64,000 bases of DNA from Tretioscincus oriximinensis (Eukaryota; Chordata; Lepidosauria; Squamata; Gymnophthalmidae): contig JAJVDF010000217.1 of assembly GCA_022410635.1 (NCBI GenBank), positions 101,517 to 165,516 of the forward strand, in the 5' to 3' direction. The notes beneath the pieces were generated by a model that worked only from the letters and a program-made list of their open reading frames with translations, was not told the origin of the DNA and searched no databases. Shown here one piece after another: positions 50,050 through 60,067 of this stretch (the first letter of the stretch is position 1; each line of letters opens with the position of its first letter). Made by a program: the position numbers and the translations under genes.

Positions 50050-50945
50050 TTATTCCCACAAGAGGGTCTGGCAGCACCTAAGAAGCTAAGAAGGAAAGGG
50101 GAGGTAGCATGTCATTTTGTAGACAAGTCTGCTGCTTCACCAATAGATAGATAAATAGATAGATGGATTTTCTAGCAAGGGTTTTTTTTTTTTTTTTTTT
50201 TTTTGCATCTTAGAGATCATCAGGAACCAGGAGTTTTCTTAGACTTGTTGATTTCTTCAGATGCAGAAAGGGAGAAAGAGAAAAAAGATATTCTAGCAAG
50301 GAGGTCTCATAGCACCTCAGAGACGTTACACACAATGAAGACGGGCAGTATGAGATTCTGTAAACAAGTCTACCTCTTCAGGCACATAGATCAATTGAGT
50401 AAGTCTCTAAGGTGCTATGAACATGCTAGAACATGTCTATCAACCTACCTGCCTACTTACCAACCTACCATCTGCCTATCTACCTACCTACATACCTACC
50501 TATCCATCCAATCTAAGCATCTGAAAAAATAGCCTTGTGTAGGAAAGCTCCTGCTGCCTCTTTTTTAATCTTGTTAATCTATAACAGGGATCCTCAAACG
50601 TTTTGAACAGGGGGTCAGTTCACTGCTCCCCAGACTGTTGGAGGGCCGGACTACAGTTTTTTTAAAAAAAACTATGAGCAAATTTCTACTTTTGGGGCCG
50701 CCGAGTGTCATGAAGGGCGCATTGTGCACAAGCGCTATTGAAAAGGCAAAGGGGTGGGTGACTGTGAGCCCGGGACTAGTCGGCTGCTAATCAGAACAAA
50801 CAGCGGTGACGACAACGTATTGTGAGACGGATAAACGTCCTTGGTGGGCTGCATGTGGCCCGCGGGCCGCAGTTTGAGAACCCCTGGCCTATAAGGTGCT
50901 GCAAGACCCCATTGCTAGATTTTCTGGAGCCAGACTATTCCTTTA
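50050..50945 (+). repeat. Cluster of the 'CTTGCTAGA' dispersed repeat with simple repeats
   Basis: Minus-like pieces (CAGCACCTAAGAAGCTAAGA at 50072, ATAGCACCTCAGAGACGTTA at 50309), a T20 run at 50181-50203, (TACC)n at 50430-50505, then AAGCTCCTGCTGCCTCTTTT, TCTTGTTAATCTATAA, the hAT element, and continuation AAGGTGCTGCAAGACCCCAT, TGCTAGATTTTCTGGAGCCA to 50945. Confidence 0.6.
50585..50886. mobile_element. Non-autonomous hAT element, 302 bp
   Basis: Ends CAGGGATCCTCAAACG and GTTTGAGAACCCCTG are inverted. Internal CAGTTCACTGCTCCCCAGAC, TGTTGGAGGGCCGGACTA and GGCCCGCGGGCCGC are typical of a hAT family I recall as OposCharlie1-like. Flanks ATCTATAA and GCCTATAA match at 6 of 8 positions, as expected for an aged 8-bp duplication; removing the insert rejoins the host repeat. 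Confidence 0.85.
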
Positions 50946-50979
50946 AAATCTACCATAAACCCCTCAATTTGGGATGTGG

Positions 50980-51135
50980 ATGTGAGGCCTGCCATAGCCT
51001 ACACTTGCACATGGGTGGCAGGTCCTAAGCCCATAAAGTCCAGCCTTCTGTCTCACCCAGTGGCCCACCAAGCACCCTGGGCATCTCAAGAAGAAGGAGA
51101 CGGAGGCAAAACCTTCACCTGTTCTTCACTTCCTT
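50980..51135 (-). mobile_element. CR1 tail, minus, with palindrome half
   Basis: GAGGCCTGCCATAGCCTACA, CTTGCACATGGGTGGCAGG, then AGTCCAGCCTTCTGTCTCAC, CCAGTGGCCCACC and GCAAAACCTTCACCTGTTCT. Confidence 0.7.
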
Positions 51136-51139
51136 ATAG

Positions 51140-52140
51140 GCTTTGCGTTCTTTCTTTCTTTCCTTTTTTTAAAAAAGGAAATGTTGGAGAGAGGGATTAA
51201 TGGAGGAGGGCTGAGTCAACTTGACGACTACTTTGAGGTTTCTTCCTGCAGCAGGTGGCTGCCTTCCTTGGCCCACGAGATGCATCTTTGTGATCCAGAA
51301 ACTGCAGGTGAAAATGGCTACGAAACCAAGAGCTCAGCCTGCTTTCTTGCCTGCTCAGCGCTTTGTAGTTTCATGGGAGGAAACTTGTTGTGGCTGGAAA
51401 TAGGGCTGAGCTGTCCAACAGTGGATTGCCACAGGGCTCTTTGCCTCGGTAATGAGGCCAAAGGGAGGTTTGCGCCGCGAGTGCCATTGGGTGGACAGGC
51501 ACCGAAATCAATGGGCTCCCCTTGCCGTTTGTCCTCGTTTCCACCCGGAGCAGCGGCGTTTTGACTTTGGAGAGGGTGCTTGACAAAGTTACATTTAATG
51601 TAGCTGCGGAGTCTGCAGGCGGTGGCATTCGTAGGGAAGGAAGAGGGGGTTGGCAGGGCCTTCTCGGTGGTGGCCCTCCGACTAGGGGATCGTCCAAGGC
51701 GATGTCCTTGTATCCACTCAGAATATGTTTGAATATGTCTTTCCCCTGGTCTTTGGTTTTGTCAAGTTTAAAGCACTGGCGATATTATGTGATTCAAGTA
51801 ATGAAATTCAAGCTAGTTAAAGAAAAACGATTACATTGTAATGGCATGAAGATAAATACGGTACAGAGACAATTGGCGTAAGTTGATCTGTTATATTGAA
51901 GGCAGTGGCGAGGCCTCAGCATGGGGAAATATTGTAAAGATATATTTCCATTGATGAATAAGCTGTTATAGACTTTCCTTTGACAGGCATATATTGCATT
52001 TGATTAATTGCGTTTTTTGTTTTGATTGTTTTTCTCTTATTGTTTGTTTGCTCATCTGGTAGTTTTGATTCACTGTGCTTGATGTTTTCCACTTTTGGTG
52101 TTCTCACAGCTTTTCGTGTATGTCTTGTAGTACGTTTTTG
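51140..52140. other. Unique sequence
   Basis: No repeat or exon is recognised. 51190-51700 is GC-moderate and 51750-52140 AT-rich; open frames of 119-127 codons have no known motif. Confidence 0.4.
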
Positions 52141-52190
52141 TTTGATTATAAAAACCAATAAAAAATTAATTATATATATATAAAAAGTTT
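52141..52190 (+). other. Possible retroelement 3' end (A-rich, AATAAA)
   Basis: ACCAATAAAAAATTAATTAT and (AT)n with a terminal AAAAAG resemble the end of a polyadenylated insert such as L1, but no coding part is recognised upstream. Confidence 0.3.
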
Positions 52191-52324
52191 AGAACACTTT
52201 ATTTATTTCCAAAATACACTGCAATACAAACTTTTCATTGATATATCCAGTGTTTTAAGGGAATTTTCTCCGCCTTTTGCCCCCATCGCCCCTCCCTCCC
52301 CCTATTCAGTCTTACTTGGCTATA

Positions 52325-52385
52325 GGGATTTATTTATTTGTACTTCTACTCTGCGCTATAGCCAGAGGTCTCAGGTTTACAGATT
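52325..52385 (-). mobile_element. L2-type 3' end, minus
   Basis: GGATTTATTTATTTGTACTT, CTACTCTGCGCTATAGCC and AGAGGTCTCAGG. Confidence 0.5.
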
Positions 52386-53038
52386 TGCATCTGGACTTGA
52401 CATTCGGAATATCAATCTGTTTCAGTTTCATCACTTCACTCCCTAATCCTGCCCCTATATAATTTTTAACCGTCAACCATTTTTATCTACATTCCCTTAT
52501 TTTCACACATTGTGCGGATAGTTAATTCTACAAGTAGAAATTTCAGTTCCAACCATGTTGATTATATATCCATGCATTTTTCTGTACCGTCCATAATGAA
52601 CTGTCTTTCCACTCGCCCCCTTTCCTTTGGTTGAAGAAGTGGCTTTTCCTTCCGCACTTTCAGGCGTTGTGTTAAAATGTTGGGTTTTTTAATTCTTGCT
52701 TTTTACTGCCCTGAGATCTATAGGTATAGGGCAGGATACAAGCATATACATATAAATATAAATGAAATAGAGTAGGCATCTTCAGTATTTTGGAAAAAGA
52801 TTGTCAAAGATGTTGTGGACGATTTGTCTTATGGAGAAATCTAAGGTCAGCACCTAAAAGCTGGGGTATAGCTTTGCCCCTTCAGTGGGTGCAAATTCTT
52901 CCTTTGCAGATGCCATTAACAGAGCAAAGTCCTGCCTTTTCAATATGCTGAGAGGGTTTTATCTGGCAGTTTTAGTGCAGGAGGATATCTCAGGAAAGGT
53001 ACAACAAAATACGCTCGTTTGGAAGTTTAGAATTTTTC
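52386..53038. other. Unique sequence with a plus L2-type end at 52680-52770
   Basis: TTTTTACTGCCCTGAGATCT, ATAGGTATAGGGCAGGATAC and ATATAAATATAAATG form a short L2-type 3' end. The rest is unassigned. Confidence 0.45.
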
Positions 53039-53039
53039 A

Positions 53040-53180
53040 AGAGTTCGCCTTCACTGGAAGTCTTCAACAGAGACTGGACCGTCGTCTTTCTGGGATGGTT
53101 TAATGGATGCTGCATCGAGCAGGAGGTTGGACCCGATGACCCTTGAGGTCCCTTCCAACTCTATGATTCTATGATTCTAA
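53040..53180 (+). mobile_element. CR1 group B 3' end with ATTCTATG tail
   Basis: GAGTTCGCCTTCACTGGAAG, GGGATGGTTTAATGGATG, GATGACCCTTGAGGTCCC and CTCTATGATTCTATGATTCT. Confidence 0.9.
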
Positions 53181-53194
53181 GATCATTTGGGACC

Positions 53195-54140
53195 CAACTG
53201 CAGGAAATTTCAGGGGTAGTTAGGAAGGGAATAAAAAATTAGTCCGCAAGTCTCGTTTTTCCTCTTTATGAACCTGTGGTAGGGCCACATTCGCAATACT
53301 GTGTACAGCTCTGGACACCACATCTTAGAAAACACCCTGTGGAACTAGAGAAGGCGGGGAAAGGGCAGCAAGGAGGATCAAGGGGTGGAACAAAATACCT
53401 TTGGAAATCATGCTGCAGCACCTAGGTTCCTTCAGCCTTGAAAGTCAGCGTTTAAGAGGTGAGCTGAGAAAATTCTAGAAAATCATGCATGGGGTGGATA
53501 AGGTGAATAAAGAGGATATAATATCCCTGTTACACTATACTAGAACCAATGTAGGGGACACTCTGTGAAGGTGATGGGCAGAAGTGTTAAGACAGCGAAG
53601 GTCATCTAGAAGGTCATTGGTCTGTGGAATTCACTTCCAGAAAAGGTGATTTATTGATTGATTGATTTGTACTTCTATCCCACCCTATACCTGAAGGTCT
53701 CGTGGCAGCCAGCCATAGGGTGACGCAGATAGCTTTTGTTGCTTTCTCCACAGTAAGACACCCTGTGGAGTAGGTGGGGCTGAGAGAGTTCTAAAGAACT
53801 GTGACTGGCCCAAGGTCACCCAGCTGGCTTTCATTTGAGGAGTGGGGAATCGAACCAGGAGGCTACCAACACTCTAACCACTACAAACTGATGGTAGCAG
53901 CCAGTCTGGGTTCAACTTTAAGGTAGGTATCGGCAGATTCATGGAAGCTTAAGATGGATGTCTTGATGCTAGTTCTGGAATGAAGCAACAGGCAGGATTC
54001 CTGAAATGCCTGTTTGGAGAACATGTGAAGGGTTTTCCTCCTGCTGCAGCTGCTTTGGGTGCCCAGGGGCAATTGGTGGGCCACTGCTGGGTGAGACAGA
54101 ATGCTGGGCTGTGATCCCAGTTAGCAGGGCTGCTCTTATG
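53195..54140 (+). mobile_element. CR1 group A copy split by a SINE
   Basis: ORF2 end 53205-53645 (GTTAGGAAGGGAATAAAAAA to CACTTCCAGAAAAGGTGA) and 3' UTR 53891-54140 (GATGGTAGCAGCCAGTCTGG, GGAATGAAGCAACAGGCAGG, CACTGCTGGGTGAGACAGAA). Degraded. Confidence 0.75.
53646..53890 (-). mobile_element. tRNA-headed SINE with L2-type tail, nested, near full length
   Basis: (TTGA)n tail, CACCCTATACCTGAAGGTCT, GGTGACGCAGATAGCTTTTG, CAGTAAGACACCCTGTGGAG, CCCAAGGTCACCCAGCTGGC, GGGGAATCGAACCAGGAGGC (B box complement) and CACTCTAACCACTACA (A box complement). Confidence 0.85.
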
Positions 54141-54159
54141 GAAAGGAAGGAAGGAGGGA

Positions 54160-54375
54160 AGGTAGAAGGAAGGTTTTGCCTCCTTCTGCTTGGGATGCCC
54201 CTTGAGGGGAAACGGGTGGGCCCCTGTAGACTAAGCCAGGCCCCATTGGCAAGTCCCTATTCCAAGAGTTGAGAACAAGTGAAGGTTTTGCTTCCTTCTG
54301 CTTGNNNNNNNNNNGGGGGGGGCAGAAGGCTGGCTGGGCTAATGTGGCCCCATTCTGCAGGGCTTCTCTCAGCTT
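54160..54375 (+). mobile_element. CR1 3' UTR with palindrome remnant and assembly gap
   Basis: GGTTTTGCCTCCTTCTGCTT, GGTGGGCCCCTGTAGACTAA, GCCAGGCCCCATTGGCAAGT, CCCTATTCCAAGAGTTGAGA, then a run of 10 Ns at 54305-54314 and the tail. Confidence 0.7.
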
Positions 54376-54379
54376 CTCA

Positions 54380-55060
54380 GGTTATGAGGAAGAAAACAGG
54401 GAGAAGAGAGTGAGTTTCCTCTGTCCTAAGAATGGGAGGAATATCTCCTGTTGCAACAGACTTCCCAGAAGGAGGATCTGGTTCCTACCTTCCTGAAGGA
54501 ACAGCAAGGGAACCGAACCGGCCTCTGCTTTTCCCCTTGAGCTACGCACAGGACGGCCTGTATAGCTCTGCGCATTGTTGGCAATGTTTTCCATCTGTTC
54601 ATCATAATGCTGTCCGACTCTTGCCAAGGAGCAAGACACAGAGGCTGGGCCTGGAAAAAGGAAAAGTTCCGTTTCACTTAAATCCTGTGGCCTGTGAAAT
54701 AGTTTGCAGCCCGTCTTTTAAAAATTAAGAATAACGTAATTGGGGCTGGCAACTTGTGGTGCCGCTGGACGGGTATCGTCGTTGGTGCTGCTGAGGCTGA
54801 GCTTCTTCTGTGGAACCTGCATCCAGCAAGGTGTCACGGCCTGGTCTCTCATGCCAGGGATTCCTGGGGGATGAAGGAGAAGCAAAAGAGATCCCTAAAT
54901 CGAGGCCTATGGAAGTGGAGCCTGTGGTCCCTGCAGGCCTGGAACCAAGGGATCTGATTCCCAGTCCAGAGATTCTCCAGCCAGATCCCCAACTCTGGGG
55001 CTTCCAAGCCTCCTTGTAGGGGGTCAAGGGAGACCCTGCTGCCCTTATCCCCCCATTTTC
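54380..55060. other. Unassigned; possible retroelement at 54740-55030
   Basis: TGGTGCCGCTGGACGGG at 54758 looks like a primer-binding site, and a short downstream frame (54810-55019) is Pro/Glu-rich like some gag regions. There is no LTR, protease or RT, so this is weak. Confidence 0.25.
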
Positions 55061-55064
55061 TCAC

Positions 55065-55625
55065 CCAGAGGGAATTTACTTCCAGGAAAGGTGGTGGCAG
55101 CTGGATAAAGCCTGGATAGGTTTAAGACAGAACTAGACACGTTTATGATGAAGAAGAAGAACTTGGTTCTTCTTCCCCGCTTTTCTCACCTTTCAAAGGG
55201 ACTCAAAGTGGCTTACAAGGATATATTTTGCCCGAAGGCTGACATCCTACCTTCCCCACCAGGCTATGGTGGTTCCCAGGTATTTACTTGCAGTCAGTTG
55301 CAATTTCTTGGAAGCCAAGGGTATCAGTAGCTCCTGGGATGGATCTCTTGATGCTGCTTCGGGATTGGAGCAAAAGGCAGGATTCCTGAAGTACCATTTG
55401 CAGGGAGGGAACAGGTGAAGGTTTTGCCTTCTTCTTTCGCTTGACATACCCAAGGGCAATTGGTGGGCTGGTGTAGACTATGGCAGACCTGGTTTGGCTT
55501 ACCCACATGTCAGTGGGGCCTGCCTTAGTCCACACTAGCCTGGGGACGGCAAGTCCCTATCACTGCCTTCAGCTTGAGTTGCCCAGGGGCAATTGGCCTG
55601 ATCCAGTATGGCTCTTCTTATGTTC
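55065..55625 (+). mobile_element. CR1 group A copy with palindrome, split by a SINE
   Basis: 55067-55145 (GAGGGAATTTACTTCCAGGA to GACACGTTTATG), then a SINE, then GGAAGCCAAGGGTATCAGTA at 55311, the 3' UTR with GGTGGGCTGGTGTAGACTAT at 55462, a partial palindrome to 55552 and the tail GGCTCTTCTTATGTTCTTAT. Confidence 0.8.
55146..55310 (-). mobile_element. SINE (Sauria-like core), minus, nested
   Basis: GAAGAAGAAGAACTTGG, CCCCGCTTTTCTCACCTTTC, GACTCAAAGTGGCTTACAAG, CTACCTTCCCCACCAGGCTA and TTCCCAGGTATTTACTTGCA. The head is absent. Confidence 0.8.
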
Positions 55626-55629
55626 TTAT

Positions 55630-55850
55630 TTAATATTTATTTATACTTCTATTCTCTCCTTATGCCTGATGGTCTCACATAATACAGTGATGGTGACAAA
55701 CATATCTTGAGGTTTGAGATTGTCCCATAGCCTGGGGCCAACCGGCAACAAGGCTCTGCCCCGGGTTCCCACGCCCTTGTCTGTCGAGAGGGGTGGTGCA
55801 ACCAGGGGGGGCCTTCCCTGCAGATTTAAAGGGATGGGCAGGTTGCTACG
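55630..55850 (-). mobile_element. L2 LINE 3' end, minus
   Basis: TTATTTATACTTCTATTCTC, TGCCTGATGGTCTCACATAA, then reversed coding sequence for TRGRALLPVGPRLWDNL, matching the L2 C-terminal block. Confidence 0.65.
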
Positions 55851-56529
55851 GAAGGAGACGTTTTGGTGCTTTTCCACAAAATAGCATCCTTCATGCTCAA
55901 AACCTCAACATCGGTCCCTGTAAAAGAGGTTGGGCTGCATCCTGGAGAGAAGCTGATAACACGATAACTGCCGGGCTGCTCCATTGAAATTCCACTCCAG
56001 CTCCGGTCTTCCGGCCATAATATTTGGCCAAACACCAGCGGTTGTTTAACTTGTGCCAGTTTTTAGTGCTATGAAGAGCCAAACCACGCGGCTGAAAGCT
56101 GGCCGATTCTCACCTTTGCCATTAAAATTTTAGAATGTTGTGTTTAAGTCAGATTTTTCTCCAGCGGGGATAAACGAAGCGTTGGGGAAATATTGGCGGC
56201 TCAACAGGCAGTGAATTAATGAGCTCTGTGATCCTATGGCGGTTCAGCCCCAGAGTCCTTTGCAGAGTCCTGTTTCGTGGCTTAGGAACTTTGAATGTGG
56301 CATTCAAGCATTGGAAGGGAAGGGGGCTGGGGAAACAGTCCTAGTAGGAATCTCTCCAGGTCCCTTGCCTAGGGACCCTAGCTCCGGAAGAAGCAGCCTG
56401 GGCTGTGGAAGCTGCTGCTGCCTCCCTTTTTCTTGGGGGTCTCTGGGGTGCTATGAGATCCCCTTGACAGACAGTCTGCATGGGGGCTAATGCAGCTACT
56501 TCTTTGAAATACGGTGTTATGGAAAGCAC
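55851..56529. other. Unique sequence
   Basis: No repeat is recognised. 55990-56230 is complex, AT-moderate and non-repetitive. Confidence 0.4.
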
Positions 56530-56690
56530 CAAAATTAGCTGAAAAGAACAGAAATCCCTCAGCTACCTCAGAACCCTTGCAGAATTTGGAGATGCAGATT
56601 TGTCTATGAAAGCTCCTGCTGCCTCCCTTTTTCCTCTGCCTTGAGACCCCCTTGCTTGGTACTCTGGACCCAGATTAACACACNAATGCC
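56530..56690 (+). repeat. Dispersed repeat, relative of 19704-19940
   Basis: GATGCAGATTTGTCTATGAA, AGCTCCTGCTGCCTCCCTTT, CCTTGCTTGGTACTCTGGAC. Confidence 0.5.
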
Positions 56691-57364
56691 CATGTTATTA
56701 GGACTCAAAGCACCCATGTCGAGGTTCCGGGTTGATTTTTCATTCCTCTCCAATTGCTATGAGAACAGGCTGCCTGACTAGCAGAAACCTGGAGAATTAA
56801 GCCCCCCATATCCCCCTTCCCCAGGGCTCTTCCTTTGACATATGCAAAGCCGTCAGCATTAAACTGGAGGCCTGGAGATCCAGCCTGGGCCTGGGGGTCT
56901 TGCGNGCTGCCTTTCGTCCCCCTGTTCGCCTTTGTGAAGTTTGCCAGCTGATCCCGCTGCCTACTGAGAAATTCCAGCTCCTCTCCATCATTTGTCTGAT
57001 TGGTTATGATGGGGCTTTAATGGATGATACGTCCCTGGGGAGCTGGAGTAATATCTGACTGATGCATTACTTATGTCTTCCTGGCAGTGGTACTGAAGCC
57101 TCTGCAAGGCTGTAAGGTCTGCAAGAAAAAAGAAGAAGAAAGGATCAACCCCTGGGGAAGACAGGAGGAATGATCTAGTTTTGTCCCACTTTGAATTTAT
57201 TTTAGGGTGAATTTCATGGCATTTCAGCTTCTCCGTAGCAGTGGAAGCTGTAGCTGGGCTGTCCAAGAACTTGACAGGTTCTGGAGTCCCAGGGGGATGC
57301 TGTCCGCATTGGGATGGCTGTTCTGGGGCAGCTTCTGATGCCCCCTCTCCTCTTCCATCAAGGA
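56691..57364. other. Unique sequence
   Basis: Nothing recognised. Confidence 0.4.
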
Positions 57365-57760
57365 CCTGGATAAGGAGGGAGGCCTTCTTGAAGATGATGG
57401 GCAGAAGAGTGAGGACAGACAAAGGAAGGTGTTTTTTCAACCAAGGGTCATTGGCCTGTGGAATTCCAGAAGAGGTGGTGATAGCTAGCATCCTGGATAG
57501 ATTCAAGACAGGATTAGATAAGTTTGTGGACACCAAGGGTATAAGTAGCTCCTAGGGTGGATCATTTGGTGCTGCCTCCAGGATGGAGCAACAGGCAGGA
57601 TTCGTGAAATACTATTTGCAGGGAGTGGAGAACAGGGGAAGATTTTGCCTTCCTCTGNTACAGACTGCCCAGGTGTGTTTGGTGGGCCTCTGTGGGAGGC
57701 AGAAGGCTGGACTAGCGGGGCTCTGGCCCCATTCAGCAGGGCTCTTCTTAAGGAGAAGCT
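57365..57760 (+). mobile_element. CR1 group A 3' end
   Basis: GAGGGAGGCCTTCTTGAAGA, GAGGACAGACAAAGGAAGGT, CAAGACAGGATTAGATAAGT, GGATGGAGCAACAGGCAGGA and CAGCAGGGCTCTTCTTAAGG. Confidence 0.8.
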
Positions 57761-57819
57761 GGTCTGGAGGCGTTGCCTACAGGCAGCTTACCTTGAGCGG
57801 CAGGCAGGGCCTTCTTCAG

Positions 57820-58525
57820 AGACCATAGTCTACACTGGCATTTGGGTGGCTGATTCCTATTCCAAGAGTTGGGAACAGGTGAGAGTGTATTTTCCTCTTT
57901 GCTACGAGCACACTTGGAATCCTGTGTTCAGTTCTGGGGGCCCCAATTTAAGAAGGACATTGATAAACTAGAGCAAGTACAAAAGAGAGTCACAAGGATG
58001 GTGAGTGGTCTGGAAACCATGAGGTCCTATGACAAACGGTTAAAGGATCTGGGGATGTTTAGTCTGCAAAAGAGGAGACCTGAGTGCTGCCTACAAACAC
58101 CTNAAGGGCTTTTCACAGAGCAGAGGAATCAGCCTTGTTCTCATTGGCACATGGAAGGACTAGAAATAATGGGATGAAACTTCAAGGAAGGAGATTTAGA
58201 TTAGATATCAGAAAAAACTTCTGATAGTAAGAATAATAAACCANTGGAACCGTTTGCCACAGGGGGTGGTGAGTTCGCCTTCCCTGGAAGTCTTTAAACA
58301 GAGACTGGACAGTCATTTGTCTGGGATGGTTTAATGAATCCTGCATCGAGCAGGGGGTTGGACCNNATGACCCTNGAGGTCCCTTCCGACTCTGTGATTC
58401 TACAATTCTATGATTCCTTCTTCTGTTGGAGATGCCCAGGGGCCACTGGTGGGCCCCTGTGTGAGAGAAAAGGCTGCACTAGATGCCTCTGGCTTGATTC
58501 CGTGGGGCTCCTCTTACGTTCATTA
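57820..58525 (+). mobile_element. CR1 group B copy flanked by CR1 tail pieces
   Basis: 57820-57885 is a right-arm palindrome piece (GACCATAGTCTACACTGGCA) with CTATTCCAAGAGTTGGGAAC. 57895-58412 is a group B CR1: blocks encoding [18 protein letters not shown] and [13 protein letters not shown], then the 3' end with GATTCTACAATTCTATGATT. 58415-58525 is a CR1 tail piece (TTCTTCTGTTGGAGATGCCC). Confidence 0.85.
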
Positions 58526-58529
58526 AGGA

Positions 58530-59230
58530 AGTTAGGTAGGGATTGTTGTCTTCATACAGTAATTACAGTAAAGCACCTTTGATAGCCTGCAATTATTTTT
58601 TCTGTCCACTGTTACATTTCTTAAGATATGTTGAGGGAAACATGCACCTGATGTTTGCCTAACATCTAGCAAACGGTCCCCATAATAAGTAGAATGCGGG
58701 TTTTTTGCTGTCCCTTTTCTGGTCAATATTTTTTTACCCGGAAATTGATCAGAATAAGTTATTGTTCAGTGTGTTTGAAGTGTAGAAAAAGATCTAGCAG
58801 AGGGGCGTGGGCGTCTGAATGGTTTCACAACCATGTTCACTGCATCTCGTATTGTTTCCAGTATATATATATATATATTTCTCTCCTGTGCCAGAAGAAT
58901 AAAGTGCCTACGTAGAACACAACCTGAACGTGGTGCCTGAATTCTGATTGTTTTTCCTCATTGATGGCGTTCTTTGAAGCGAGATGTTAGGGCTGAACTA
59001 ATAGATTTCATGGCTTTTCCCAGTGGAATAGTCTGGCAGGCAGGACTCTTCAAAGTAATGGAGGGCAGTGAAAATGGTTAAAAATCCTGTGTGCCATGAT
59101 TGGAGTGAAGGGAGGGGATGCGGGGGAGGCGCTTTCGTAGGGTAAAATCAGGCTCCTCAGGGGCCCGTTGTGTGTGGACACAAACTTTAACGAACGAAAG
59201 CAGCTCATACAGAACGGGAGGAATCTGTTT
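58530..59230. other. Unique sequence with a TA microsatellite
   Basis: (TA)9 at 58862-58879; CCAGAAGAATAAAGTGCC at 58891 contains AATAAA. Nothing else is recognised. Confidence 0.4.
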
Positions 59231-59234
59231 GAGC

Positions 59235-59655
59235 AGCAGCACATGGGGAAAGAACCTGGGTGTCTTGGTAAATCACAGACAAACGTGAGTCAACAGCATG
59301 AAGCAGCTGCAAAAAAGGCAAACACGATCCTGGGGTGCATTAAGAGGAGCAAAAAATCTAGATCTACAGTACAGGGATGTTTAGACTGACTGAGAGAGNA
59401 GACCTAATAGCTGCCTACAAATACCTGATTGGCTGCCACAGAGCAGAGGGATCAGACTTGTTCTCATGGGCACATGGAAGGACTAGAAACAAGGGGATGA
59501 AACTGGAAGGAAAGAGATTTATATTAGATATCAGAAACACATTCTGACAGTTAGGAGATAAACTTGTGGAAGAGGTTGCTACAGGAGGTGCTGAGTTTTC
59601 CTTTGCTGGACCCCATGGCCCTGAAGGTCCCCTCTACTCTAGGATTCTGTGATTC
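59235..59655 (+). mobile_element. CR1 group B copy, rearranged
   Basis: AACCTGGGTGTCTTGGTAAA, CAACAGCATGAAGCAGCTGC, AACACGATCCTGGGGTGCAT, then the 3' part GCTGCCTACAAATACCTGAT, TCATGGGCACATGGAAGGAC and CTACTCTAGGATTCTGTGAT. Confidence 0.8.
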
Positions 59656-59659
59656 ACCA

Positions 59660-59765
59660 TGTTGCTTCCAGTCCTTCCACATGCCAATGAGAACTGGGCT
59701 GGTTCCTCCATTCTATAATAGCCTTCAGGTATTTGTAGGCAGCTTTCAGGTCTCCTCTCAGATCA
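59660..59765 (-). mobile_element. CR1 group B fragment, minus
   Basis: GCTTCCAGTCCTTCCACATG, CCAATGAGAACTGGGCTGG and CAGGTATTTGTAGGCAGCTT, placed head to head with the previous copy. Confidence 0.75.
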
Positions 59766-60065
59766 TCTTGGTGCCATTTCTGATTGGATTGTTTCCTCCC
59801 AGAACACCTGCATGGCACGTCTTCATCCGGAAGAGCTCCGTCTTCTGGCTCATCATGGGAGCTGAGTTCTTTCCCTTTTTCCTGCCAGGTTTTTCCAAGG
59901 CTGAGATAATGAAACATTTGACTTTGATGCTTTTTAATTAGTTGCTTTGGACTTTAATGTCAAATGATAACAAAAGTTTTCATCAGTTTTATAACCCACC
60001 CTTAGACTCATTTTGATAGGGATAGAGCTTGGACATACGCATTTCAGTGTAAACAATGGCAGGCT
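59766..60065. other. Unassigned sequence with palindrome half at the end
   Basis: 59770-59935 has open frames on both strands with no known domain. 60029-60065 is the left arm of the palindrome (TTGGACATACGCATTTCAGT, GGCAGGCTCC). Confidence 0.35.
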
Positions 60066-60067
60066 CC

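Noticed and set aside
59770..59930. Possible exon with frames on both strands
   Set aside because: A CTCCCAG acceptor-like site exists but no matching donor or known protein similarity could be seen; it also adjoins a CR1.
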